DNA of 64,000 nucleotides from Acidovorax sp. (GCA_031277855.1 JAITLO010000013.1:1-64000), one strand, 5' to 3'; counted from the first letter of the stretch, positions 46,699-56,695 are shown. The notes: generated by a model not told the origin, from the letters alone. Numbers and translations: made by a program.

Positions 46699-49284
46699 TT
46701 AGATCTTCTCGGCCACTTCGGCGTATTCAGCGATTTCGTTGAAGTTCATGTAGCGGTAGACAGAAGCCTTGTCGGCATCGATCACGCCCATTTCCTTCAA
46801 GTACTCTTCCTTGGTGGGCAGCTTGCCGATGCGCGATGCAATGGCAGCTAGCTCGGCCGAGCCCAGGAACACATTGGTGTTCTTGCCCAGACGGTTGGGG
46901 AAGTTGCGGGTGGAGGTAGAGATCACGGTTGCGCCTTCGCGCACCTGTGCCTGGTTGCCCATGCACAGCGAGCAGCCCGGCATTTCGGTGCGCGCACCAG
47001 CGGTGCCGAAGGCCGAGTAATGGCCTTCCTTGATCAGCTCGCTCTCGTCCATCTTGGTCGGAGGTGCCACCCACAGCTTGACAGGGATGTCACGCTGGCC
47101 GCCCAGCAGCTTGGCTGCAGCGCGGAAGTGACCGATGTTGGTCATGCACGAACCGATGAAGGCTTCATCGATCTTGGTGCCGGCCACTTCGGACAGGAAC
47201 TTGGCGTCATCCGGATCGTTAGGGCAGCAGACGATGGGCTCCTTGATGTCGGCCAGATCGATCTCGATCACGGCTGCGTATTCGGCGTCCTTGTCGGCTT
47301 CCAGCAGATCGGGCTTGGCCAGCCAGGCTTCGACCTTCTCGATACGGCGCTGCAGGGTCTTGGCGTCGGCATAACCGTCGGCGATCATGTTCTTCATCAG
47401 AACAATGTTCGAGGTCAGGTATTCCTTGATCGGCTCGGGGTTGAGCTTGATGGTGCAACCGGCAGCAGAGCGCTCGGCCGAGGCGTCGGACAACTCAAAA
47501 GCCTGCTCCACCTTCAGGTCTGGCAGACCTTCGATTTCCAGGATCTTGCCCGAGAAGACGTTGACCTTGCCAGCCTTGGCCACGGTCAGCAGACCCGCCT
47601 TGATGCCGTACAGGGGAATGGCATGCACCAGGTCACGCAGGGTGACGCCAGGCTGCATTTCGCCCTTGAAGCGCACCAGCACCGACTCGGGCATGTCCAG
47701 CGGCATCACGCCGGTGGCGGCACCGAAGGCCACCAAGCCGGAGCCTGCGGGGAAGGAAATGCCGATGGGGAAGCGGGTGTGCGAGTCACCGCCGGTGCCC
47801 ACGGTGTCGGGCAGCAGCAGGCGGTTCAGCCAGCTGTGGATCACGCCGTCGCCAGGACGCAGGGCCACGCCGCCGCGGTTGCTGATGAAGGCAGGCAGCT
47901 CGCGGTGGGTCTTGACGTCCACGGTCTTGGGGTAGGCAGCCGTATGGCAGAAGGACTGCATCACCATGTCGGCCGAGAAGCCCAGGCAAGCCAGATCTTT
48001 CAGCTCGTCACGGGTCATGGGGCCGGTGGTGTCTTGCGAACCCACGGTGGTCATGCGCGGCTCGCAGTAGGTACCGGGGCGAATGCCCTGGCCTTCGGGC
48101 AGACCGCAGGCACGACCCACCATCTTCTGCGCCAGGGTGAAGCCGGCGTTGGAAGCGGCAGGCGCCTGGGGCAGACGGAAAGCGGTGGAAGCGGACAGAC
48201 CCAGGGCCTCACGCGCCTTGGCGGTCAGCGAGCGGCCGATGATGAGGTTGATACGGCCACCAGCCTGGACTTCGTCCAGCAGCACATCGCTCTTCAGAGC
48301 GAAGTCAGCCACCTTGGCGCCGTTCTTTTCAATCTTGCCGTCGTAGGGATAGACGTCGATCACGTCACCCATTTCCAGCTTGGAAACATCCACTTCGATG
48401 GGCAGCGCGCCGGAGTCTTCCTGGGTGTTGAAGAAGATGGGGGCAATCTTGCCGCCCAAGGTCACACCACCAAAGCGCTTGTTGGGCACAAAGGGAATGT
48501 CCACGCCCGTGGCCCAGATGATGGAGTTGGTGGCCGACTTGCGCGAAGAGCCCGTGCCCACCACGTCGCCCACATAGGCCACCAGGTGACCCTTTTTCTT
48601 CAGGTCTTCGATGAACTGCATGGGGCCGCGCTTGCCGTCTTCCTCGGGCTTGAAGGCCGCGTCGGGACGGGTGTTCTTCAGCATCGCCAGGTAGTGCAGC
48701 GGAATGTCGGGACGGCTCCAGGCATCGGGCGCGGGCGACAGGTCGTCGGTATTGGTTTCACCGGGCACCTTGAAAACGGTGACGGTGATCTTCTTTTCCA
48801 CGGCGGGACGCGAGGTGAACCACTCTGCGTCGGCCCAGCTTTGCAGCACTTCCTTGGCCTTGGCATTGCCAGCCTTGGCCTTGGTAGCCACGTCGTTGAA
48901 GAAGTCGAACATCAGCAGTGTCTTCTTCAGCGCTTCGGCGGCCACAGCGGCGACTTCAGCGTCGTCCAGCAGCTCGATCAGGGGGTGCACGTTATAGCCA
49001 CCCACCATGGTGCCCAGCAGTTCGGTGGCCTTGGCCTTGGAGATGAGTGCCACTTTCAGGTCACCGTGGGCCACGGCGGCCAGGAAGGAAGCCTTGACCT
49101 TGGCCGCATCGTCCACTCCTGGTGGCACGCGGTGGGTCAGCAGATCCAGCAGGAAGTCACCTTCGCCAGCGGGCGGGTTCTTGATCAGCTCGATCAGCTC
49201 TGCGACCTGCTTGGCATCCAGGGGCAGCGGGGGGATGCCCAATGCGGCACGTTCGGCCACATGGTCACGGTAGGCTTTCAACAT
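46699..49284 (-). CDS. acnB: Bifunctional aconitate hydratase B / 2-methylisocitrate dehydratase
   Basis: An 861-residue AcnB, the main TCA aconitase in many proteobacteria. The N-terminal HEAT-like domain ([16 protein letters not shown]) is characteristic. The swivel domain with [12 protein letters not shown] comes before the cluster domains, and cluster cysteines lie in [13 protein letters not shown] and [13 protein letters not shown]. The ATG at 49284 has GGAGAGAG upstream. It is the fifth gene of the mdh-led operon. Confidence 0.95.
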   Translation of the reverse strand: MLKAYRDHVAERAALGIPPLPLDAKQVAELIELIKNPPAGEGDFLLDLLTHRVPPGVDDAAKVKASFLAAVAHGDLKVALISKAKATELLGTMVGGYNVHPLIELLDDAEVAAVAAEALKKTLLMFDFFNDVATKAKAGNAKAKEVLQSWADAEWFTSRPAVEKKITVTVFKVPGETNTDDLSPAPDAWSRPDIPLHYLAMLKNTRPDAAFKPEEDGKRGPMQFIEDLKKKGHLVAYVGDVVGTGSSRKSATNSIIWATGVDIPFVPNKRFGGVTLGGKIAPIFFNTQEDSGALPIEVDVSKLEMGDVIDVYPYDGKIEKNGAKVADFALKSDVLLDEVQAGGRINLIIGRSLTAKAREALGLSASTAFRLPQAPAASNAGFTLAQKMVGRACGLPEGQGIRPGTYCEPRMTTVGSQDTTGPMTRDELKDLACLGFSADMVMQSFCHTAAYPKTVDVKTHRELPAFISNRGGVALRPGDGVIHSWLNRLLLPDTVGTGGDSHTRFPIGISFPAGSGLVAFGAATGVMPLDMPESVLVRFKGEMQPGVTLRDLVHAIPLYGIKAGLLTVAKAGKVNVFSGKILEIEGLPDLKVEQAFELSDASAERSAAGCTIKLNPEPIKEYLTSNIVLMKNMIADGYADAKTLQRRIEKVEAWLAKPDLLEADKDAEYAAVIEIDLADIKEPIVCCPNDPDDAKFLSEVAGTKIDEAFIGSCMTNIGHFRAAAKLLGGQRDIPVKLWVAPPTKMDESELIKEGHYSAFGTAGARTEMPGCSLCMGNQAQVREGATVISTSTRNFPNRLGKNTNVFLGSAELAAIASRIGKLPTKEEYLKEMGVIDADKASVYRYMNFNEIAEYAEVAEKI

Positions 49285-49353
49285 GGTTCTCTCTCCAATG
49301 GTTTTATGGGTGGGGCGACCTCTGGGTCAGCCCCTGCTGCCAGCATCAGTGCA

Positions 49354-49926
49354 TCACTTGCCGGCGGCAGGGCTCTCCAAAAGGCTTTGCGGGGGGTTCT
49401 TCTTGATGGCTTCTGCCACCTGAATCTGTTCGGCGCTCATGCACTCATCCGCCAGGCGCTGGCCCTGCTTCTGGTTCATCAGCATGGACTTGTTGGCAAT
49501 CTGCAGCCACACGGCGCCAGCGCTCTTGTCTTCCAGGCGCACCACACCGGTGGACGTGGTCACGGGCGCCATGTGGAACTTGAAGCCCTTGCCATCCACG
49601 ATGAAATAGCCGGGGTTGCTACCGTCCTTGGTGACGTTCACATGCTGACCCAGCTCGCAGCCAATACGGCCGGTGTGCACGCGGTCGGCCAGCACCAGGG
49701 CTTCGGGCGACAGTGCAGCAGAGGCAGGGCCCGAGGCTGCAACAGCCACGCCTGCGCCAGCGGCGGCCGCAGCAGCCGTCTTGGCAGTGGTTTTCTTGGT
49801 TGCCGTTTTCTTGGCAGGTGCCGCCTTTTTGGTGGCAGCGGGCTTTTCCTTGGTGGCAGCAGCAGCGGGCTGCGCCAGCATCAGCGCGGGGACAAGAGCG
49901 ATGACGGAGGCAATGAGAGCTTTCAT
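49354..49926 (-). CDS. Exported protein with Lys/Ala-rich linker
   Basis: A 190-residue protein of unknown function. The signal peptide MKALIASVIALVPALMLAQP is followed by a histone H1-like Lys/Ala-rich linker (TKKAAPAKKTATKK) and a globular C-terminal domain of about 110 residues with conserved GCELGQHV and GVVRLEDKSAGAVWLQI. The domain occurs in Burkholderiales next to citE/acnB. The start at 49926 has GGAG 7 nt upstream. It is likely periplasmic and co-transcribed with acnB. Confidence 0.75.
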   Translation of the reverse strand: MKALIASVIALVPALMLAQPAAAATKEKPAATKKAAPAKKTATKKTTAKTAAAAAAGAGVAVAASGPASAALSPEALVLADRVHTGRIGCELGQHVNVTKDGSNPGYFIVDGKGFKFHMAPVTTSTGVVRLEDKSAGAVWLQIANKSMLMNQKQGQRLADECMSAEQIQVAEAIKKNPPQSLLESPAAGK

Positions 49927-49963
49927 TTCAACTCCAGCGATTTCCATGTGTTGTTTGCTACGG

Positions 49964-50968
49964 TTATGAGCTTGCAGAGACAAACCAGGGGCTTGCGGCC
50001 TCGGGAATCTGCTGCCCTGTCTGGTGCGCACGCTCCAGCAACTGCCAGTAATACCGGTAGCTGGCACGGTCGTGCAGCACGCCTTGGTGGCTAATGGGGG
50101 CCCACTTCGCCTTGGCGGCGGCGACAAGAATATCCGCAGCCAGGGCGACTTCGCTGCTTGGGGGCATGAAAGCCGCAAGAATGGGTCGAATCTGCGACGG
50201 ATGGATGCTCCAGATCCGGGTGAAACCAAAGTCCTGAAAGGCCTGGCTTGCAGCGGCCTGCATGACCTCGGGACGCTTGAACTCGGTCACCACACAGTGC
50301 GAAGGCACCTTGCCGTGGGCATGGCAGGCTGCCGAGATCTCCAGCTTGGCCCGCACCACCAGAGGGTGCTGAAACTGCCCCTCCACCCCCATGGCGCTCG
50401 CAGGAATGGCACCACCATGGGCCGAGACAAAATCCATCAAGCCAAACGAGATGCTCTGCACGGCCGGGTGGGCTGCGATGTCAAAGGCACGGTGCACCGC
50501 AGCTGGCGATTCAATCAAAACATGGAGCGGGATCTGCTTGTCTGTAGCGCGTTTCAAGGCTTTTTCAGCAAGCAACACATCGTCCACACTCTCCACCTTG
50601 GGCAGCATGATGTGGCACAGATGGGCGCCAGCCTCGCCGGCAATGATGTCCATGTCCTGCTGAAAAGCAGCGTGGTCCACCGCATGCACACGGGCTGCCA
50701 CGCGGGCACCGGGCGCGGCCTGGCGCGCCAGCTCGGCCACCAGCTTGGCATGGGCCTGCTCCTGACCCACCGGGGCGCCGTCTTCACAGTCCAGGGTGAC
50801 GTCAAACACGCAGGCGCCGAACTCGGCCATCATGGCCGCCTGCAGTTGCAGGCTTTTGCGCATGCGCTCTTCCACGCCGCTGTAGTGATCGCACACAGGC
50901 AGGCGCTGGACCGCACCCGCTTGGGCGTCCAGCAGCACCTGCGCGGGATGGAGAGAAGACATGCTCAT
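49964..50968 (-). CDS. HpcH/HpaI aldolase/citrate lyase family protein (CitE-like)
   Basis: A 334-residue TIM-barrel lyase of the CitE-like family. Conserved parts are VFDVTLDCEDGAPVG, MLPKVES, LIESPAAV, ISFGLMDF and RIWSIHPSQI. No other citrate lyase subunits are present, so it is probably a stand-alone lyase such as a malyl- or citramalyl-CoA lyase. The start at 50968 overlaps the tam stop as ATGA. Its position between mdh and acnB suggests a role connected with C4-C6 acid metabolism. Confidence 0.83.
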   Translation of the reverse strand: MSMSSLHPAQVLLDAQAGAVQRLPVCDHYSGVEERMRKSLQLQAAMMAEFGACVFDVTLDCEDGAPVGQEQAHAKLVAELARQAAPGARVAARVHAVDHAAFQQDMDIIAGEAGAHLCHIMLPKVESVDDVLLAEKALKRATDKQIPLHVLIESPAAVHRAFDIAAHPAVQSISFGLMDFVSAHGGAIPASAMGVEGQFQHPLVVRAKLEISAACHAHGKVPSHCVVTEFKRPEVMQAAASQAFQDFGFTRIWSIHPSQIRPILAAFMPPSSEVALAADILVAAAKAKWAPISHQGVLHDRASYRYYWQLLERAHQTGQQIPEAASPWFVSASS

Positions 50969-51762
50969 GCTTGGCGTTGTGCTACAAGAAACAGGCGGGG
51001 AAACACCAGCAGGCGTCGGCCATCGGCACGCTGGGCATAGGCAGCGTCCACACGGCGCTCATACTCCGCCAGAAAAGCGGCCTGCAAATCCTGAGGCAGG
51101 CCTTCCACAAAAGGCTTGAGCCCTGTACCGCGCACCCACTGCACCATGGCTGCGGCAGATTCCATAGGGTGCTGGTAAATGGTGTGCCACACATCCACGG
51201 ATGCGGTATGTAGCCCGGGTGCGGCCAGTAAATCGTAATAAGCCCCTATGGGCAGAATGTCGGTACGCACCTTGTCTGCATCGCCTATATACGGGGCAAA
51301 CTCGGGCAGGCGCGCCACCTCACGCATCAGGCGGTGCGTGGCTTCCTGACGGTTGTCAGGCATCTGAATCGCCAGCACGCCACCAGGCGCCAGCAGCGAG
51401 AGCAGACGGGGAATCAGGGTTTCATGCCCTCCCACCCACTGCAGGGAGGCATTGGCATAGATCAGGTCCGGCGCGCAGCCGGCTTCTGGCACCCAGTGGG
51501 CGATATCGCCCAAAGAGAATCTGGCTTGCGGCAGCTGCTTGGCAGCTGTGGCCAGCATGGCAGCGGAGTTGTCAACGCCCAGCACCTGGGCGGAGGCAAA
51601 GCGCTGCACCAGCAGCTCGGTGGAATTGCCGGGGCCGCAGCCCAGGTCCACCACATGGCGGACTTGGGTGGCCGAAAGCGGCACCCGCGCCAGCAGCTCT
51701 GCCGCAGGGCGCGTGCGCTCATCGGCAAAGCGCAGGTACAGCGCGGGGTTCCAGTCGAGCAT
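50965..51762 (-). CDS. tam: Trans-aconitate 2-methyltransferase
   Basis: A 265-residue SAM methyltransferase. It begins MLDWNPALYLRFADERTRPA as in Tam, with motif I HVVDLGCGPGNSTELL and the segments LIYANASLQWVGGHE and GVLAIQMPDN that mark this family. Tam methylates trans-aconitate, an inhibitor of aconitase that forms spontaneously from cis-aconitate. The operon with mdh and acnB fits this job. The ATG has AAGGA 6 nt upstream and lies 14 nt after mdh. Confidence 0.9.
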   Translation of the reverse strand: MLDWNPALYLRFADERTRPAAELLARVPLSATQVRHVVDLGCGPGNSTELLVQRFASAQVLGVDNSAAMLATAAKQLPQARFSLGDIAHWVPEAGCAPDLIYANASLQWVGGHETLIPRLLSLLAPGGVLAIQMPDNRQEATHRLMREVARLPEFAPYIGDADKVRTDILPIGAYYDLLAAPGLHTASVDVWHTIYQHPMESAAAMVQWVRGTGLKPFVEGLPQDLQAAFLAEYERRVDAAYAQRADGRRLLVFPRLFLVAQRQA

Positions 51763-51776
51763 GCGGTCCTTGAGAA

Positions 51777-52763
51777 TTACAGCAGGTGCTTGACGCCGTC
51801 TTGCTCGCCCTGCAGCTCGGCCAGGGTCTTGTCGATGCACTCTTGCGAGAAGGCGTCGATTTCCAGACCTTGAACGATCTTGTACTCACCGTTTTCGGTG
51901 GTCACGGGGAAGCCGAAGACGATGCCGGCAGGAATGCCGTACTCGCCATTGGAAGGCACGCCCATGGTGACCCATTCGCCGTTGGAGCCCAGGGCCCAGT
52001 CACGCATGTGGTCGATGGCGGCGTTGGCAGCCGAAGCAGCCGAGGACAGGCCGCGCGCTGCAATGATGGCGGCGCCACGCTTGCCCACGGTGGGCAGGAA
52101 CACATCCTTGTTCCAGACCTGGTCGTTGATCATGTCCTTCACCGACTTGCCGTCCACGGAGGCAAAGCGGTAGTCGGCGTACATGGTGGGGGAGTGGTTG
52201 CCCCAGACGGTCAGCTTGCGGATGTCACCCACCTTGAAACCGGCCTTGGCAGCCAGTTGCGAAGCAGCGCGGTTGTGGTCCAGACGCAGCATGGCGGTGA
52301 AGGTCTTGGCTGGCAGATCGGGAGCCGACTTCATGGCGATGTAGGCATTGGTGTTGGCGGGGTTGCCCACGACCAGCACCTTGACATTGCGCGAAGCCAC
52401 AGCATTCAGAGCCTTGCCCTGGGCGGTGAAGATCTGTGCATTGGCGGCCAGCAGGTCGGCACGCTCCATGCCGGGGCCACGAGGACGGGCACCCACCAGC
52501 AGAGCGTAATCGGTGTCCTTGAAGGCTTGCAGAGGGTCGGAGTGGGCTTCGATACCAGCCAGCAAAGGGAAGGCGCAGTCTTCCAGCTCCATGATCACGC
52601 CCTTGAGTGCGTTTTGAGCCTTCTCGTCGGGAATTTCCAGCAGTTGCAAAATGACGGGCTGGTCTTTACCCAGCATTTCGCCGGAGGCGATGCGGAACAA
52701 CAGGGCGTAACCAATTTGGCCAGCTGCGCCGGTAACGGCAACACGGACAGGCTTCTTGCTCAT
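51777..52763 (-). CDS. mdh: Malate dehydrogenase
   Basis: A 328-residue NAD-dependent malate dehydrogenase. NAD binding is [16 protein letters not shown], the substrate loop is [15 protein letters not shown], and the catalytic pair is in [12 protein letters not shown] (Asp) and [11 protein letters not shown] (His). It belongs to the MDH type 2 group. The ATG at 52763 has GGAG 8 nt upstream. It is the first gene of the leftward operon mdh-tam-citE-unknown-acnB. Confidence 0.95.
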   Translation of the reverse strand: MSKKPVRVAVTGAAGQIGYALLFRIASGEMLGKDQPVILQLLEIPDEKAQNALKGVIMELEDCAFPLLAGIEAHSDPLQAFKDTDYALLVGARPRGPGMERADLLAANAQIFTAQGKALNAVASRNVKVLVVGNPANTNAYIAMKSAPDLPAKTFTAMLRLDHNRAASQLAAKAGFKVGDIRKLTVWGNHSPTMYADYRFASVDGKSVKDMINDQVWNKDVFLPTVGKRGAAIIAARGLSSAASAANAAIDHMRDWALGSNGEWVTMGVPSNGEYGIPAGIVFGFPVTTENGEYKIVQGLEIDAFSQECIDKTLAELQGEQDGVKHLL

Positions 52764-53073
52764 GTGAGAACTCCAGGTATGGAAAAACGGTTCAGGACTT
52801 ACGCAAGCAAGGATGGCGCATGGCCTGTATCCCTAGGCGAGGCATTTGCCTCTACCGGATTTGCGCAAGTCGTACAGTTGTAGGCGCAAGGAAGCACCAG
52901 CATCCATCACCAGCCGCCCATGCTCCGTACACAGGGCGAAAGTGTACTGCCGATTTGATTCCTTGGTCAATTTGTCTTATGTCTTATATAAGATATGATC
53001 GTGACCTTGATCACAAGACTGCCTCGACTGTTTTTTGTCCCCGGAGATTGCTGACCGCATCTATTTTCGCACC
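52764..53073. promoter_or_regulatory. Divergent promoter region mdh / gntR
   Basis: These 310 bp separate two leftward and rightward TCA operons. They carry the gntR promoter with an internal palindrome (52972-52999) and must carry the mdh promoter on the other strand. GC drops near 52950-53000. Confidence 0.7.
52972..52999 (+). promoter_or_regulatory. gntR promoter with operator in the spacer
   Basis: A -35-like TTGTCT (52972-52977) and a -10-like TATGAT (52994-52999) are 16 nt apart. The spacer is largely a perfect 12-bp palindrome TCTTATATAAGA (52982-52993). A repressor bound there would block polymerase, the classical plan of autoregulation. Confidence 0.6.
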
Positions 53074-53865
53074 ATGTCATCACCCTCAAGCCCTGCCCCC
53101 GAGCCCTCTCCCAAAACCGGGACTGCCTCGGCTGTTTCCACCCCCTCATTCAGCCCGCTGTACCAACAGATCAAGGGGCTGATCCTGCACAGCCTGCAGG
53201 CAGGTGAATGGCGGCCCGGTGAGCTGATCCCCAGCGAGATGGAGCTGGCTGCACGCTTCAAGGTCAGCCAGGGCACGGTGCGCAAGGCCATCGATGAGCT
53301 GGCAGCGGAAAACCTGGTCATGCGCCGCCAGGGCAAGGGCACGTTTGTGGCCACCCATGCAGCGCAGCAGGTCCAGTACCGCTTTTTGAAGCTGCAGCCC
53401 GACACGGGCGACCTGCAAAAAGAAGGCCGCGCCCAGCGCAGCATTCTGGAGTGCAAGCGCGTGCGCGCCAGTGCCGAAGTGGCCCGTTTGCTGCAGCTCA
53501 AGAGCGGTGACGCAGTCATCCAGGCTCGCCGCGTGCTCACACTCAGCGGCGCCCCCACCATTGTGGAAGACATCTGGCTGCCCGGTCACGCCTTCAAAGG
53601 TCTCACCGCCGAGCAAATGGGCAACTACCAGGGCCCGACCTATGCCATGTTCGAGCTGGAGTTCGGCGTGCGCATGGTGCGCGCCGATGAAAAAATCAGA
53701 GCCGTCCTGCCCGATGAAGAGCAGGCCCGTTTGCTGGAAGTCAGCACCGCCACCCCCTTGCTGAGCGTGGAGCGCATTGCCTATACGTACAACGACATTC
53801 CGATGGAGTTACGACGCGGTATCTACCGCACCGACACCCACCACTACCGCAATGAATTGAGCTGA
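53074..53865 (+). CDS. GntR-family regulator (HutC/UTRA type) of the TCA cluster
   Basis: A 263-residue regulator. The GntR winged helix is at residues 30-95 (LYQQIKGLILHSLQAGEWRPG, IPSEMELAARFKVSQGTVRKA, RQGKGTFVATH, in parts). The UTRA effector domain follows (RSILECKRVRAS, ARRVLTLSGAPTIVEDIWLP). It is divergent from mdh and directly upstream of sdhCDAB, and its own promoter contains a perfect palindrome. It probably senses a central carboxylic acid or related metabolite. The ATG at 53074 lacks a clear ribosome-binding site. Confidence 0.88.
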   Translation: MSSPSSPAPEPSPKTGTASAVSTPSFSPLYQQIKGLILHSLQAGEWRPGELIPSEMELAARFKVSQGTVRKAIDELAAENLVMRRQGKGTFVATHAAQQVQYRFLKLQPDTGDLQKEGRAQRSILECKRVRASAEVARLLQLKSGDAVIQARRVLTLSGAPTIVEDIWLPGHAFKGLTAEQMGNYQGPTYAMFELEFGVRMVRADEKIRAVLPDEEQARLLEVSTATPLLSVERIAYTYNDIPMELRRGIYRTDTHHYRNELS

Positions 53866-53920
53866 AACTCGCCCACAAGAGGAAGAGACAGCACAATCCC
53901 TGATTCTCAAGCACCCAAAA

Positions 53921-53965
53921 CTGCGCCAGTGCAATAGAATTTTGGGTCAGCTGCACCAGTGCGAT
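53921..53965 (+). promoter_or_regulatory. Direct repeats upstream of sdhC
   Basis: CTGCGCCAGTGCAAT at 53921-53935 and CTGCACCAGTGCGAT at 53951-53965 are 13 of 15 identical and exactly 30 bp apart, about three helix turns. They flank a TAGAAT (53935-53940) that could be a -10 box. This is a candidate site for a regulator of the sdh operon. Confidence 0.45.
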
Positions 53966-53998
53966 TACCACGCAGTTACATCACGAAAGCCCCCCGCC

Positions 53999-54436
53999 AT
54001 GACTGAGATAGCCAAAAAACAGCGGCCAGAGTTCCGCAACATCCACCTCCTCAACGACGTGCGAACCTACCGCCTCCCGGCCGCAGGCATCGTCTCGATC
54101 TTGCACCGCATCAGCGGTCTGATCATGTTCCTGCTGCTGCCCTTCATCCTCTGGATGTTCGACAAGTCGCTGTCGTCCGAGTTCTCGTTCGAGACCTTCA
54201 AGGCCGCCTTCAACGTCGGTATTGGCTTTGTGCCGGGCTGGTTCATCAAGCTGGTGACGCTGGCCATCATCTGGGCTTCCATGCACCACCTCATTGCCGG
54301 CCTGCGTCACCTGTGGATGGATGTGTCCCACAGCTCCGTGACCAAGGAATTCGGCAAGTCTTCCGCCGTGACCGTGCTGGTCATCAGCGTCGCCCTGACC
54401 GTGGTCCTGGGCGCCAAGCTGTTCGGCCTGTACTGA
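53999..54436 (+). CDS. sdhC: Succinate dehydrogenase cytochrome b556 subunit
   Basis: A 145-residue membrane anchor of complex II with three helices. RPEFRNIHLL.DVRTYRLP, SILHRISGLIMF (Ser/Arg of the quinone site) and HHLIAGLRHLWMD (haem-ligand His) mark SdhC. It is the first gene of sdhCDABE-gltA. The ATG at 53999 has a weak upstream AAAG. Confidence 0.92.
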   Translation: MTEIAKKQRPEFRNIHLLNDVRTYRLPAAGIVSILHRISGLIMFLLLPFILWMFDKSLSSEFSFETFKAAFNVGIGFVPGWFIKLVTLAIIWASMHHLIAGLRHLWMDVSHSSVTKEFGKSSAVTVLVISVALTVVLGAKLFGLY

Positions 54437-54462
54437 TCTCACGTTAGAAGAGGAATACCAAC

Positions 54463-54828
54463 ATGTCCGTGAATTACGGCTCCAAGCGCACCGTGGTCGG
54501 TGCCCACTACGGCATCCGCGACTGGCTGGTGCAACGCGTTACCGCAGTCCTGATCGTGCTGTTCACCGTGGCCGTTCTGGCCCAGCTGGTGTTCAGCCAA
54601 GGCCCTATCGGCTATGACCTGTGGGCAGGCATCTTTGCTGCTCAATGGATGAAGTTTGTCACCTTCGGTGTGATCATTTCGCTGGCATGGCACGTCTGGA
54701 TTGGCGTGCGCGATATCTGGATGGACTACGTCAAGGCCACCGGCCTGCGTCTGACCCTGCAGGTGTTCACCATTGTCTGGCTGGTCGGCTGTGCTGGCTG
54801 GGGCTTCCAGGTCCTGTGGCGTCTGTGA
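54463..54828 (+). CDS. sdhD: Succinate dehydrogenase hydrophobic membrane anchor
   Basis: A 121-residue three-helix anchor. YGSKRTVVGAHYGIRDWLVQR at the start and ISLAWHVWIGVRDIWMDYVK with the haem/quinone His and Asp-Tyr pair are typical of betaproteobacterial SdhD. AGAGGA lies upstream of the ATG. It follows sdhC by 26 bp. Confidence 0.92.
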   Translation: MSVNYGSKRTVVGAHYGIRDWLVQRVTAVLIVLFTVAVLAQLVFSQGPIGYDLWAGIFAAQWMKFVTFGVIISLAWHVWIGVRDIWMDYVKATGLRLTLQVFTIVWLVGCAGWGFQVLWRL

Positions 54829-54862
54829 CTTGCGCCCTCCCCTCCACGATTGAAGGTTAAGA

Positions 54863-56668
54863 ATGAGCTACTCCAAAGCGAATATCACCAAGCGCAAGTT
54901 TGACGTTGTCATCGTCGGTGCCGGCGGCTCCGGCCTGCGCGCTGCCCTGGAACTGTCCCGTGCCGGCCTGTCCGTCGCCTCGCTGTCCAAGGTCTTCCCC
55001 ACCCGTTCGCACACCGTGGCCGCCCAAGGCGGCGTGTCGGCTTCCCTGGGCAATATGTCCGAGGACAACTGGCACTATCACTTCTACGACACCATCAAGG
55101 GTTCCGACTGGCTGGGCGACCAGGACGCCATCGAGTTCATGTGCCGCGAAGCACCGAACGTGGTGATCGAGCTGGAACACTTCGGCATGCCTTTTGACCG
55201 CAATGCCGACGGCACCATCTACCAGCGCCCCTTCGGCGGTCACACCGCCAACTACGGCGAAAAGCCTGTGCAACGCGCCTGCGCCGCGGCTGACCGTACC
55301 GGCCACGCCATGCTGCACACGCTGTACCAGCAGAACGTCAAGTCCAAGACCAACTTCTTTGTGGAATGGATGGCGCTGGACCTGATCCGCAATCCCCAGG
55401 GCGATGTGGTCGGTGTCACAGCCATCGAACTGGAAACCGGCGACCTGTACGAGCTGCACGCCAAGGCCGTGCTGCTGGCCACCGGTGGCGCTGGCCGCAT
55501 CTTCCAGGCATCGACCAATGCCTTCATCAACACCGGCGACGGCCTGGGCATGGCGGCACGTGCCGGCATCCCGCTGCAGGACATGGAGTTCTGGCAGTTC
55601 CACCCCACCGGCGTGGCCGGTGCAGGCGTGCTGCTGACCGAAGGCTGCCGCGGTGAAGGCGCTATTCTTTTGAATAGCGAAGGCGAGCGCTTCATGGAGC
55701 GTTACGCTCCCACGCTGAAGGACCTGGCTCCGCGCGACTTCGTGTCCCGCTCCATGGACCAGGAAATCAAGGAAGGTCGCGGCTGCGGTCCCAACAAGGA
55801 CTACATCCTGATGAAACTGGACCACCTGGGTGCAGACACCATCCGCAAGCGCCTGCCTTCGGTGGAAGAAATCGGCCACAACTTCGCCAACGTGGACATC
55901 ACCAAGGAACCCATTCCCGTGGTGCCCACCATCCACTACCAGATGGGTGGCGTGCCCACCAACATCAACGGCCAGGTCGTTGTCTGGGACGGTCAGCAAA
56001 ACCAGGTGGTCAACGGTCTCTACGCCGTGGGCGAATGCTCCTGCGTGTCGGTGCACGGCGCCAACCGCCTGGGCACCAACTCGCTGCTGGACCTGCTGGT
56101 CTTCGGCAAGTCCGCCGGCAAGCACATCGTGCAGTTCGTCAACAACTACGGCCCGCACCATGAAGTGCCTGCCGACGGCGCTGACCGCACCCTGGAACGC
56201 CTCAACCAGCTGGACAACTCCAAGGAGGGCGTCTACGCCCAGGATCTGGCCGGCGAAATCCGTACCTCCATGCAGCAGCACGCTGGTGTGTTCCGCACGC
56301 AAAAGAGCATGGACGAAGGCGTGGTCAAGATCAACGCCCTGCGCGAGCAAGTGGGCTCCGTGACCCTGAAGGACAAGTCCAAGGTCTGGAACACCGCCCG
56401 CATGGAAGCCCTGGAAGTGGACAACCTGATCGAAGTCGCTCAGGCCACCATGACCTCGGCCGCTGCCCGCAAGGAATGCCGTGGCGCACACACCGTGTAC
56501 GACTACGAGCACCCTGCCGACCACCCCGAATTCCCGCTGGGCCGCAACGACAAGGAATGGCTCAAGCACACCATGTGGGACAGCGCCACCAACAGCCTGT
56601 CGTACAAGCCTGTGAACCTCAAGCCCCTGACCGTGGACAGCGTGCCGCCCAAGGTCCGCACGTTCTAA
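54863..56668 (+). CDS. sdhA: Succinate dehydrogenase flavoprotein subunit
   Basis: A 601-residue catalytic subunit with covalent FAD. The dinucleotide motif is VVIVGAGGSGLRAALEL. The FAD-linking His is in TRSHTVAAQGGVSASLGN. Substrate residues lie in FHPTGVAGAGVL, RYAPTLKDLAPRDFVSRSM (in parts) and VPTIHYQMGGVPTN. Length and order match SdhA. The ORF is followed after 27 bp by sdhB. Confidence 0.96.
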   Translation: MSYSKANITKRKFDVVIVGAGGSGLRAALELSRAGLSVASLSKVFPTRSHTVAAQGGVSASLGNMSEDNWHYHFYDTIKGSDWLGDQDAIEFMCREAPNVVIELEHFGMPFDRNADGTIYQRPFGGHTANYGEKPVQRACAAADRTGHAMLHTLYQQNVKSKTNFFVEWMALDLIRNPQGDVVGVTAIELETGDLYELHAKAVLLATGGAGRIFQASTNAFINTGDGLGMAARAGIPLQDMEFWQFHPTGVAGAGVLLTEGCRGEGAILLNSEGERFMERYAPTLKDLAPRDFVSRSMDQEIKEGRGCGPNKDYILMKLDHLGADTIRKRLPSVEEIGHNFANVDITKEPIPVVPTIHYQMGGVPTNINGQVVVWDGQQNQVVNGLYAVGECSCVSVHGANRLGTNSLLDLLVFGKSAGKHIVQFVNNYGPHHEVPADGADRTLERLNQLDNSKEGVYAQDLAGEIRTSMQQHAGVFRTQKSMDEGVVKINALREQVGSVTLKDKSKVWNTARMEALEVDNLIEVAQATMTSAAARKECRGAHTVYDYEHPADHPEFPLGRNDKEWLKHTMWDSATNSLSYKPVNLKPLTVDSVPPKVRTF

Positions 56669-56695
56669 TCCAGCCGCCCACGAGAGAAGATCAAA

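Noticed and set aside
47020..50094. Open frame of over 1000 codons opposite acnB and the exported protein gene
   Set aside because: It spans two real genes on the other strand, has no recognisable domain and its composition is that of antisense codons.
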